9,736 bases of DNA from RGIG4140 sp045635565 (GCA_045635565.1 JAZTVX010000017.1:1-9736); one strand, 5' to 3'; counted from the first letter of the stretch, positions 1 through 5,482 are shown. The notes: generated by a model from the letters alone, not told the origin. A program made the numbers and translations.

Positions 1-71
1 AGTGTAGCTCAATGGTAGAGCGGAAGCTTCCCAAGCTTAAGACGAGGGTTCGATTCCCTTCACTCGCTCCA
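1..71 (+). tRNA. tRNA-Gly(CCC), missing its first 3 bases at the window edge
   Basis: The cloverleaf can be read directly. The D-arm is AGCTC/GAGC around AATGGTA. The anticodon arm is GAAGC (23-27) and GCTTA (35-39) around the loop TTCCCAA, giving anticodon CCC at 30-32. The T-arm is GAGGG (44-48) and CCCTT (56-60) around TTCGATT. The 3' acceptor strand is CACTCGC (61-67), then discriminator T and an encoded CCA (69-71). Pairing with CACTCGC predicts a 5' strand GCGAGTG, of which only the last four bases are in the window, so three bases lie upstream. The layout matches known bacterial glycine CCC isoacceptors, which read GGG codons. The first pair of the anticodon stem (G23/A39) is a mismatch. 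The gene is followed at once by an A-tract and a terminator. Confidence 0.95.
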
Positions 72-103
72 AAAAAAAACCGACGGTTCCGTCGGTTTTT
101 TTT
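72..103 (+). terminator. Intrinsic terminator of the tRNA-Gly gene
   Basis: The stem CCGACGG (80-86) pairs with CCGTCGG (89-95). It is preceded by nine A residues and followed by eight T residues. The hairpin sits directly behind the CCA end. Because A- and T-tracts flank both sides it could work in both directions. Nearly the same hairpin recurs at 402-424 and 554-572. Confidence 0.9.
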
Positions 104-271
104 GTGAGCAGGGGATCGAACCCGACCAGAGGGGTCGTTCACGCAGTAGATGTCCAGTAAAGACAGTCCGAACGAAAGTCGGATCGTAGCCATGTCGTTC
201 TGTGAGCCAAGGAGGTGGGGATTTAATTTGTCTTCCTAAGACCGCTTGGCCTCCGACTTTCGGTTTTTTTT
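104..271 (+). ncRNA. Unit 1: divergent structured-RNA unit without tRNA tail
   Basis: The first 71 bases match unit 2 except for position 134 (G instead of T). From about 175 on the sequence is unrelated and the tRNA-like tail is absent. Instead CGAAAGTCGG (173-182) pairs perfectly with CCGACTTTCG (253-262), followed by GG and eight T residues (264-271). Inside this stem GCCAAG (206-211) can pair with CTTGGC (245-250). The unit would therefore be a branched RNA ending in a terminator. Expression as a separate RNA is inferred, not shown. It could also be read-through or a decayed copy. Confidence 0.45.
251..271 (+). terminator. Terminator closing unit 1
   Basis: CCGA (253-256) and TCGG (260-263) can form a short hairpin directly before eight T residues (264-271). 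Alternatively 253-262 is the 3' arm of the 10-bp helix with 173-182. Either form places a GC-rich stem against the T-run. Confidence 0.6.
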
Positions 272-393
272 GTGAGCAGGGGATCGAACCCGACCAGAGG
301 GTTCGTTCACGCAGTAGATGTCCAGTAAAGACAGTCCGAACGATAGAGAGGACGAGGGCTGATTAAGCTCGAGCATTCCCTTCACTCGCTCCA
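272..393 (+). ncRNA. Unit 2: candidate tRNA-like small RNA ending in CCA
   Basis: The 5' GTGAG (272-276) pairs with CTCGC (385-389, one G-U pair) and AGGGGAT (278-284) with ATTCCCT (375-381). This closes the molecule like an acceptor stem with TCCA (390-393) protruding. Inside, CGAACCC (285-291) pairs with GGGTTCG (299-305), and GGGC (356-359) with GCTC (367-370) around a 7-base loop. The last 19 bases equal the tRNA-Gly 3' end, but the T-loop is replaced by a 16-base insert (359-374). A processed RNA with a mature CCA end is possible by analogy with tRNA maturation. Function is unknown. Confidence 0.5.
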
Positions 394-424
394 AAAAAAA
401 ACGACGGTTTCGTCGGTTTTTTTT
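393..424 (+). terminator. Terminator closing unit 2
   Basis: Nine A residues, then CGACGG / TCGTCG hairpin arms (402-415), then a T-run to 424. It is a near copy of the tRNA-Gly terminator, with one C lost from the A-side and TTCC changed to TTTC. Confidence 0.85.
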
Positions 425-546
425 GTGAGTAGGGGATCGAACCCGAACAGAGGGTTCGTTCACGCAGTAGATGTCCTGCAAGGACAGTCCGAACGATAGA
501 GAGGACGAGGGCAGGTTAAGCCCGAGCATTCCCTGCACTCGCTCCA
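425..546 (+). ncRNA. Unit 3: candidate tRNA-like small RNA ending in CCA
   Basis: It shares the architecture of unit 2, with several changes that keep or improve pairing. GTGAGT (425-430) pairs with ACTCGC (537-542) and AGGGGAT (431-437) with ATTCCCT (528-534). GTCCT (473-477) pairs with AGGAC (481-485), where units 1 and 2 can form only a 3-bp stem. GGGC/GCCC (509-512 and 520-523) replaces GGGC/GCTC of unit 2, again around a 7-base loop. The 3' end is TCCA (543-546). Structure-consistent changes hint that the fold matters, but three copies are too few to prove it. Confidence 0.5.
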
Positions 547-573
547 AAAAAAACCGACGGTTCCGTCGGTTTA
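547..573 (+). terminator. Terminator closing unit 3
   Basis: The CCGACGG/CCGTCGG hairpin (554-569) is the same as after the tRNA, but the T-run is only three bases (570-572) before the sequence turns AT-rich. It is probably weaker than the other three. Confidence 0.65.
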
Positions 574-802
574 GTATATGAGAAATTGAAACATAATATT
601 TTTATGATATTTTTGCTATAATCAATATTGTAATGTTTTATATGTTTTTGATGCGTTTGATTTTTTGGATTGAACTGCAAATACTTTTTTTGTAATCAAA
701 TGGCATAAAACTTATTTTTCAATTTGCAAATATACAAGGTTGGAGTCGCTTCAATTGTTTGTATTTGTTTGATTATGTGGAATCTAATCTATTTAAATCC
801 GT
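573..802. other. AT-rich intergenic gap, no gene seen
   Basis: There is no open frame with a credible start and ribosome-binding site on either strand. A TATAAT at 617-622 has no -35 box at a normal distance, and no rightward gene follows. The stretch separates the tRNA/repeat array from the leftward gene block that ends at the terminator at 803-837. Confidence 0.6.
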
Positions 803-837
803 AAAAAAAAGATATTGCCTGTCAGTTGACAATATCT
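803..837 (-). terminator. Terminator of the leftward gene block
   Basis: On the minus strand AGATATTG (837-830) pairs with CAATATCT (817-810) and is followed by a run of T (complement of the A residues at 803-810). A second hairpin, TCAACC/GGTTGA (848-863), lies between it and the stop codon of the last leftward gene and has no T-run. Confidence 0.75.
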
Positions 838-864
838 ATTTTAAATCTCAACCTGTAGGTTGAC

Positions 865-1179
865 TTATATAAGGAAGGTTGTCAATAAAAATAAACTGCC
901 GATTGTACAGAGCGTTGAAAGAACTAAGAAAAAATAATCTCCGATAAAATTCAACAAACGACCTTTAATGTTAAAAGAAGATGCCTTATCAGTAAAAATC
1001 CATAAACAAAAATGAAGGGCTGCCACTAATAAAAAGCCGATAAAATATAAATCAGGCGTTGTTAAAAAAGTGGATAAAGGATTTTTTTCTGAGTGGGCAT
1101 TGTACAATAAAAAGCCAACGATAACTCCAATCATGCTGACAAAATGAAAGCCAAAGAAGTATTTAAGAAACGTTTTCAT
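865..1179 (-). CDS. Small three-helix membrane protein, unknown function
   Basis: This is a 104-residue hydrophobic protein with three likely membrane helices at about residues 7-26, 44-62 and 81-103. The short loops carry lysines and arginines (K65, K72, R74). There is no signal peptide or recognisable catalytic motif, and I do not recognise the family. The start is well supported: AGGAGG (1184-1189) lies 4 bases before the ATG, and it overlaps the TAG stop of the Sel1 gene upstream (1188-1190). The two genes are thus very likely cotranscribed and perhaps translationally coupled. This suggests, but does not show, a shared envelope role. Two hairpins and a T-run follow the stop codon. Confidence 0.8.
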   Translation of the reverse strand: MKTFLKYFFGFHFVSMIGVIVGFLLYNAHSEKNPLSTFLTTPDLYFIGFLLVAALHFCLWIFTDKASSFNIKGRLLNFIGDYFFLVLSTLCTIGSLFLLTTFLI

Positions 1180-1187
1180 TTTTCCTC

Positions 1188-2216
1188 CTATCTGCGTCTG
1201 CGACGACGAAGTGGTTTCCGTTTGGACGATGTTGGTGCCGAAGCAATACCTTCAGATGCTTTTTGCTCGGCTTCTGCCGTTACTTTTTCCGGTTCAATCG
1301 GTTTTAATGGAGCATCCATTTTACCCATTTCATTTTGTTGAACTAAAACAACCTGTTTTCGGGCTTGTTCTAAATCTGTTAACGACATGTTTTTAATCAA
1401 TTTTTGAAGTGCATCGTCTGCAACAGAAAAATTTTGGTCTGCCGCGATTTTTAACCAAGCGTAGGCTTTGTAAATATCTTTTGTAACACCTTCACCGTTT
1501 GCAAAAATCAAACCCAGCATGTATTGTGCCGGTGCATAGTTTTCCGTTGCCGCATATTTGTAAAAATTGATGGCAACCGTTGTATCTTTGGGAACACCTA
1601 ATCCTTTGCGATACATTTCACCTAATGCAAAATAAGCACTTAAATCACCATATCGAGCCGATAAATCATAGTAATAAAATGCTTTGGTATAATCACGAAA
1701 GGAAGCGTTATTTAAATAAATACTCCCTAAGTAACGAGCAACAATCGGTTTTTGGTTAACAGGTACTTTTTGAAAATAATTTAATGCCGTTTTGAAATCA
1801 CGTGTTACTCCATCACCAGTGTAATACATCAATCCTAAGTTCAAGTTTGCAGAAATATTATTTTGGGAAGCAGCCATTTGATATAATTGAAGTGCTTTTT
1901 TCTTGTCTTTTTGAACGGCAATCCCCTCGGAGTATAAGTAGCCGAGCATAGCTTGAGCCATATCATAGTTTTGATCAACAGCATTTTGCAGGTAACGTAA
2001 ACCTTCCTTTGTGTTTTGATTGACACCATAACCGTTGACATATAAATAACCGACATAATACTGACTGCGAAAGTCACCTTCATCAGCTAACGGTAAAAAC
2101 TCAGAAAATGCTTGAGAATAATGCTGTTGATTAAAGGCGTCTTCACCTTCAACAAAACCACAAAAAGCCGGCAGAGAAATACCGATACTCAATAAAAAAA
2201 GACATAATTTATTCAT
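1188..2216 (-). CDS. Secreted Sel1-repeat protein with poly-arginine tail
   Basis: The 342-residue protein starts with a signal peptide (K3, then a hydrophobic core at residues 4-18, followed by CGF). The cysteine at 19 has a poor lipobox (PAFC), so cleavage by signal peptidase I is more likely than lipidation. Residues 24-270 hold about six Sel1/TPR-like repeats, recognisable by G-x-x-Y-x-x-G-x-G-V and A-x-x-x-Y-x-x-A-A patterns (for example YVGYLYVNGYGV at 54-65, LGLMYYTGDGV at 127-137, LGLIFANGEGV at 234-244). Such repeats bind proteins and are common in envelope or host-interaction proteins. A low-complexity linker rich in Glu, Ala and Pro (about 300-330) leads to a basic end with six arginines. 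A longer frame starts at 2264, but the ATG at 2214-2216 has AGGGAG 8 bases upstream and begins the signal peptide. Partner unknown. Confidence 0.85.
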   Translation of the reverse strand: MNKLCLFLLSIGISLPAFCGFVEGEDAFNQQHYSQAFSEFLPLADEGDFRSQYYVGYLYVNGYGVNQNTKEGLRYLQNAVDQNYDMAQAMLGYLYSEGIAVQKDKKKALQLYQMAASQNNISANLNLGLMYYTGDGVTRDFKTALNYFQKVPVNQKPIVARYLGSIYLNNASFRDYTKAFYYYDLSARYGDLSAYFALGEMYRKGLGVPKDTTVAINFYKYAATENYAPAQYMLGLIFANGEGVTKDIYKAYAWLKIAADQNFSVADDALQKLIKNMSLTDLEQARKQVVLVQQNEMGKMDAPLKPIEPEKVTAEAEQKASEGIASAPTSSKRKPLRRRRRR

Positions 2217-2237
2217 ATCAAACTCCCTTTTCGTACC

Positions 2238-2266
2238 ATTGTAACAATTTTTAATCAAAAACACAA
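2238..2266 (-). promoter_or_regulatory. Candidate promoter for the Sel1 gene
   Basis: On the minus strand, TTGTGT (2266-2261) and TACAAT (2243-2238) are separated by 17 bases, about 20 bases before the Sel1 start codon. The -10 box is good and the -35 box weak. It would allow transcription independent of queA. Confidence 0.4.
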
Positions 2267-2286
2267 CGATTTTTATCGTTTTTTTT
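2265..2286. repeat. Inverted repeat AACGAT/ATCGTT between queA and the Sel1 gene
   Basis: AACGAT (2265-2270) and ATCGTT (2275-2280) flank TTTT and run into a T-tract on the plus strand (2279-2286). On the minus strand it overlaps the -35 side of the candidate Sel1 promoter. It could be a weak terminator behind queA or an operator. The stem is only 6 bp with two G-C pairs, so neither is secure. Confidence 0.3.
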
Positions 2287-2321
2287 AAAATATTTCAAAA
2301 ATGGTTTTGTGTGAGGTGTAA

Positions 2322-3356
2322 TTACTTGTTTTCAATCAGGCAGGCGTCGCCGTATGAGAAAAAACGATAATTATGGTCAATAGCGTATTTATAAGCATTT
2401 TTCATTGTTTCAATTCCTGCAAAGGCGCAAACAAGCATGAATAAAGTAGAACCGGATAAGTGAAAATTTGTGAACATCACGTCTGTTGCTTTAAAACGAT
2501 AACCGGGCGTAATAAATATGTTTGTTTCTCCTTCAAAAGAATGAACTGTTCCGCTTTCATCTGTTGCTGATTCAAGTAGTCTCAAAGAGGTTGTGCCAAC
2601 AGTTACAATGCGTCGTCCCTGTTTTTTTGCAAGGTTGATTTTGTTGGCTGTTTCTTGTGTTAAGACACCGTATTCGGCGTGCATTGTATGATTGTCCGTA
2701 TCATCGACTTTGACAGGTAAAAACGTGCCTCCTCCGACATGTAATGTTACAAAAACACGTTCAATGCCTTTTTTATCCAATCTTTGAAATAGTTCAGGTG
2801 TGAAATGTAGTCCCGCCGTCGGGGCCGCAACGGCACCTTCTGTTTTGGCATAAATGGTTTGATAGTCGGCTTTGTCTGTTTCTTTGCCTCCTCGCAAACG
2901 TTTGATATAAGGGGGTAGAGGCATTGTACCAATTAAATGCAGAGCATTCATTAAATCAGCCCCTTTTTTATTGAAATTGACAATAACAATACCACTGTCT
3001 AATTTCTCAGTAACGGTTGCATTAAAATCATCTGAAAAAGAAATGCAATCATTGATTTTAAGACGGCGGCTGTTTTTTATCAGTGTTTCCCAATGGGATA
3101 AGTCAATTTGTTTGAAAAGAGTCAGTTCAATTTTTGCTTGTCCTCGCATACCGTATAAACGGGCTGGAATCACCTTGGTGTCATTAAAAACAAGAACATC
3201 ATCAGGACGCAATAATTGATCTAGGTCAGAAACATGATGTTGAGATAACGTGCCGTTGGCATGAATATGTAATAATTGTGATGAATCACGTGGATTAGCC
3301 GGTTTGTCAGCAATCAATGATTCGGGCATATCAAATGTAAAAATTTCTGTTTTCAT
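2322..3356 (-). CDS. queA: S-adenosylmethionine:tRNA ribosyltransferase-isomerase QueA
   Basis: QueA transfers and isomerises the ribosyl part of S-adenosylmethionine onto 7-aminomethyl-7-deazaguanine in tRNA. This forms epoxyqueuosine at the wobble position of GUN-anticodon tRNAs, and it acts in the cytosol. The 344-residue length is normal for the family. Family signatures run throughout: DDVLVFNDTKVIPARL (52-67), PLPPYI (146-151), YAKTEGAVAAPTAGLHFT (169-186), TLHVGGGTFLPV (204-215), HAEY (226-229), VTVGTTSLRLLES (251-263), TNFHLSGSTLFMLVCAF (296-312) and YRFFSYGDACLI (330-341). No frame damage is seen. The ATG is at 3354-3356 and lacks a clear Shine-Dalgarno sequence, but it lies about 28 bases behind the expected transcription start. 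No other queuosine gene is in the window. Confidence 0.97.
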   Translation of the reverse strand: MKTEIFTFDMPESLIADKPANPRDSSQLLHIHANGTLSQHHVSDLDQLLRPDDVLVFNDTKVIPARLYGMRGQAKIELTLFKQIDLSHWETLIKNSRRLKINDCISFSDDFNATVTEKLDSGIVIVNFNKKGADLMNALHLIGTMPLPPYIKRLRGGKETDKADYQTIYAKTEGAVAAPTAGLHFTPELFQRLDKKGIERVFVTLHVGGGTFLPVKVDDTDNHTMHAEYGVLTQETANKINLAKKQGRRIVTVGTTSLRLLESATDESGTVHSFEGETNIFITPGYRFKATDVMFTNFHLSGSTLFMLVCAFAGIETMKNAYKYAIDHNYRFFSYGDACLIENK

Positions 3357-3390
3357 TGTTTAATTTTACTTTCGTTGTTGTGTTGGGAGG

Positions 3391-3419
3391 GTTATACGAT
3401 TCAATCGTTAATTTGTCAA
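3391..3419 (-). promoter_or_regulatory. Strong sigma-70-type promoter of queA
   Basis: On the minus strand a perfect TTGACA (3419-3414) and TATAAC (3396-3391) are 17 bases apart. The expected start near 3384 gives a leader of about 28 bases before the queA ATG. The spacer contains a perfect dyad (see 3396-3408). Confidence 0.75.
3396..3408. promoter_or_regulatory. Dyad ACGATT-C-AATCGT inside the queA promoter
   Basis: Perfect 6-bp half-sites around a single base fill most of the spacer between the -35 and -10 boxes. This is a typical place for a repressor operator. It is only one site, so chance in AT-rich DNA is possible. Confidence 0.35.
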
Positions 3420-3450
3420 GGTTAAATATATACTTTTTTGAAAAGAGTGT

Positions 3451-3479
3451 TTGACTTTCAGACAGAAGTGTGTTACTTT
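3451..3479 (+). promoter_or_regulatory. Candidate promoter of the lipoprotein gene
   Basis: TTGACT (3451-3456), a 17-base spacer and TACTTT (3474-3479) lie 22 bases before the ATG at 3502. The -35 box is good, the -10 box poor. It is divergent from the queA promoter. Confidence 0.4.
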
Positions 3480-3501
3480 GCAAGAAAAAAGGAGTTTTAA
3501 T

Positions 3502-4467
3502 ATGAAAAAATTATTTTCTGTCGGATTGATTTCACTCTTGACTGTCGGTTGTGGCGGAGGGGATTATGTTCATTCTCAAGAACCTCGTTCCATGGTCTAT
3601 TACGGTCAGCCGGTTGCTGATTTATATGAAAATTTCGGTGCTCCGACAAAAGGGATTCGTTTGTCTGATAATGAACGTATTTTAATCTATATCTCGCAGG
3701 AAATTGACAAAGAATGGGCATATCGCTATGTTCGTGGTTGTGTCATGAAATTTCATTTAAAAGACGACCGTGTTATCAATTGGTCAGCTGATGGTCAGGC
3801 ATGTATCATTCAATCAAGTGATCCTGAAGAAATTGAAGAAGCAATGGCACAAGAAAGGAAAAATGCTCCTGTAACGGATTTGGGCTTATTCGATGATGAA
3901 TCTAAAACAGAAATTATTGTTTCGGATGAAACAGAAGCATCAGATGAAGGATTGCATGAAACAGGTGTTTTACAGTTGCCGGATGATGCTTTTGACGGTA
4001 AGGCTTCAACATTATACGACGGTCAGTATGAAATCTCTCATTTATATCACTATAATCCTGAAACAAAAGTGATTCAAAAGGTTGATAAAGTTAGTGAATT
4101 TAAGGAGAACGTAGCGAAGAAACATACGATTATAAACAAAACGGTTGTTGATGCTAATCAACTTCAGCATTTGCCGACCGATGCTTTTGATGGTAAAGCC
4201 TCTGTTATCTATATTCCACAAATGCAGGTTCAGACACAGGAGAAGGTTGCCGGACAAATGATTCAACAATTGCCTTCAGATGCGTTTCATGGTCAGGCAT
4301 CGACAATGTATCATACGCAACAGTTAAATCAATTTGTCTCTAACGGTAAGGTTCAACAAAAAACGGTCATTCCTTCAGATGCGTTTGACGGGAGAGCAAG
4401 CGTTCCTGTTGTTCCGGTAGTTCCGGCTCAACAACAAGACGATGACGAATGGGGTCTGTTTGATTAA
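3502..4467 (+). CDS. Lipoprotein with four DAFDG-x-AS repeats
   Basis: The 321-residue protein begins with a lipoprotein signal peptide (KK at 2-3, hydrophobic 4-15, TVGC) with Cys17 as the probable lipidated residue. A glycine-rich stretch follows. Residues 30-105 form a small domain with a G-x-P...FGAPT opening and two cysteines (C80, C101) near W94, resembling small SmpA/BamE-like lipoprotein folds. This similarity is only suggestive. An acidic linker (108-150) is followed by four copies of P-x-DAF(D/H)G-(K/R/Q)-AS at about residues 160, 225, 258 and 291, spaced 65, 33 and 33 residues. The end DDDEWGLFD echoes DLGLFDDE at about 126-133. I know no named family for it. The ATG at 3502 has GGAG 7 bases upstream. 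A TTG at 3451 would put the start inside the promoter -35 box. Confidence 0.85.
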   Translation: MKKLFSVGLISLLTVGCGGGDYVHSQEPRSMVYYGQPVADLYENFGAPTKGIRLSDNERILIYISQEIDKEWAYRYVRGCVMKFHLKDDRVINWSADGQACIIQSSDPEEIEEAMAQERKNAPVTDLGLFDDESKTEIIVSDETEASDEGLHETGVLQLPDDAFDGKASTLYDGQYEISHLYHYNPETKVIQKVDKVSEFKENVAKKHTIINKTVVDANQLQHLPTDAFDGKASVIYIPQMQVQTQEKVAGQMIQQLPSDAFHGQASTMYHTQQLNQFVSNGKVQQKTVIPSDAFDGRASVPVVPVVPAQQQDDDEWGLFD

Positions 4468-4491
4468 AAATAAAGACTGTAGGGAGATGAA

Positions 4492-5403
4492 ATGAAAAGA
4501 TTATTTGAAATTTATGTTTTAGCGGGTCGAGGGATTGGCTTACGTTTTATTTTGCTGGTGGCCAGTTTGGTGGCGTTGGGTATCAGTATTTTCTTTTATG
4601 TTCGAACGGTTTCTGCTCTTTCCATTCTTCAAACGGTTTTTGCTGATATTCCGAATATTGTTGTTATGGATGGTGAAATTATATCACCGTTGTATTCGCA
4701 AAAACGATATGAAACGCTTCTTGGAACGATTGAATTTAATACACAAAAACATTATATTCTGCCGTCAACGACAACAACAGATGCCTTTATTTATATTACT
4801 AAAACGCAAATTTATATTCACGAAAATAGTGGTCTGATTAAACGTACTTGTAACCGTTTTAATTTAGATGCTGTACGATTTGCCAATGGTAATTTGTATC
4901 GAGAAATTAGAACCGCTGACATCAAAAATCAATATATCAATGTTGATGTTTTAATTGGAAAGGTCAAAAGTCTTGTTGGTTTGTTTTTTATAGCCTTTGG
5001 CATTACGGTGTTCTGTTTGTTTGTTTTAGATTTTTTTGTCTTTTACCTGATTACGTTATTGTTTAAATTTGTATTCGGTCTTAAACTGACAACGGGACAA
5101 GTTGGGCGTTTATCAATTGCATCATGGGGATTGATGGCCTTTATTATTTTGGTTTTAAATGCCTGTAAGATTGTCACAACTTTTTGGTGGTTATCTATCT
5201 TTTTGAGATTTACCGGTCCGTCTGTTGTGATTTCAGGTAATATGCCTCCGGTTTCTATCGTTGGACAGTTTTTCCCGATGTGGTGGTTATCTATTTTCGT
5301 TTTTCTCGGTTGTTTAATTATACATTTTACATGGTCTACCGGTTTGTCTCTTTACAAACAACGTCGCGATGAGTTGATTCGTAGTGTTGAAAAGCCAAAA
5401 TAG
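4492..5403 (+). CDS. Polytopic membrane protein, DUF1189-like
   Basis: The 303-residue protein has one N-terminal membrane helix (about 17-38), then an extracytoplasmic domain of about 120 residues. It also has helices at about 160-195 (one long or two), 205-228 and 263-283, and a charged C-terminal end. The external domain carries IPNIVVMDGEIISP (53-66), a segment FIYITKTQIYIHENSG (99-114) and a short strand-rich region after it. The order N-terminal helix, 'DG-x-x-SP' domain, then a C-terminal helix bundle resembles DUF1189 proteins, whose function is unknown. This match is by pattern only. The start has AGGGAG (4481-4486) 5 bases upstream and lies 24 bases behind the lipoprotein stop, so the two are probably one operon. 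Confidence 0.8.
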   Translation: MKRLFEIYVLAGRGIGLRFILLVASLVALGISIFFYVRTVSALSILQTVFADIPNIVVMDGEIISPLYSQKRYETLLGTIEFNTQKHYILPSTTTTDAFIYITKTQIYIHENSGLIKRTCNRFNLDAVRFANGNLYREIRTADIKNQYINVDVLIGKVKSLVGLFFIAFGITVFCLFVLDFFVFYLITLLFKFVFGLKLTTGQVGRLSIASWGLMAFIILVLNACKIVTTFWWLSIFLRFTGPSVVISGNMPPVSIVGQFFPMWWLSIFVFLGCLIIHFTWSTGLSLYKQRRDELIRSVEKPK

Positions 5404-5430
5404 GTATTTAAAACTAATTTTCAGTATCTT

Positions 5431-5464
5431 ATTGCATATAGCCCAATGATGGGCTATATGCAAT
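5431..5464 (+). promoter_or_regulatory. Perfect 14-bp hairpin ahead of the MATE gene
   Basis: ATTGCATATAGCCC (5431-5444) pairs fully with GGGCTATATGCAAT (5451-5464) around the loop AATGAT. No T-run follows, so it is not a normal terminator. It ends 8 bases before the GGAG of the next gene. It may be an operator dyad, an RNA element controlling translation, or an mRNA stabiliser. Within it TTGCAT and TATATG are 17 bases apart, which could be a weak promoter overlapping the dyad. Confidence 0.6.
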
Positions 5465-5482
5465 TGTTAATTGGAGAATATC

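Larger units (their letters stand above)
104..572 (+). repeat. Three tandem ~150-bp units downstream of tRNA-Gly, rtT-like array
   Basis: Three head-to-tail units run 104-271, 272-424 and 425-572. Each opens with the same core (GTGAG, GGGGATCGAACCC, then TTCACGCAGTAGATGTCC and AGTCCGAACGA) and closes with a hairpin and T-run. Units 1 and 2 differ at one base over the first 71 positions; unit 3 has scattered changes. Units 2 and 3 carry near-exact copies of the tRNA-Gly 3' tail: the 19 bases at 53-71 recur unchanged at 375-393 and with one change at 528-546. The 8-mer GACGAGGG of the tRNA (41-48) also recurs at 351-358 and 504-511. This parallels the E. coli tyrT operon, where tandem repeats carrying the last 19 bp of tRNA-Tyr give rtT RNA. 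That parallel is one of layout, not shown homology. No integrase or transposase is nearby. Confidence 0.85.

Noticed and set aside
236..547. Minus-strand 103-codon frame with two similar halves rich in Ser and Arg
   Set aside because: It runs through the tandem units and their terminators, and its internal repetition simply mirrors the DNA repeat. There is no ribosome-binding site.
104..572. Remnant of an integrated phage or island with att duplications at tRNA-Gly
   Set aside because: The tRNA-tail copies do look like att repeats, but they are only 153-322 bp apart, share cores and terminators, and no integrase or cargo gene is present. Tandem RNA units explain more.
104..572. CRISPR array or retron RNA
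   Set aside because: Units of about 150 bp with no short direct-repeat/spacer pattern and no cas or reverse transcriptase gene in the window.
617..622. TATAAT box in the gap after the array
   Set aside because: The nearest TTGAAA (586-591) is 25 bases upstream, too far, and no rightward gene follows.
2217..2264. Longer Sel1 protein start at 2264
   Set aside because: It would bury the signal peptide behind 16 polar residues and overlap the candidate promoter. The ATG at 2214-2216 has AGGGAG upstream.
3451..3501. Longer lipoprotein start at TTG 3451
   Set aside because: It would add 17 residues before a classic lipoprotein signal peptide and overlap the promoter -35 box. The ATG at 3502 has its own GGAG.
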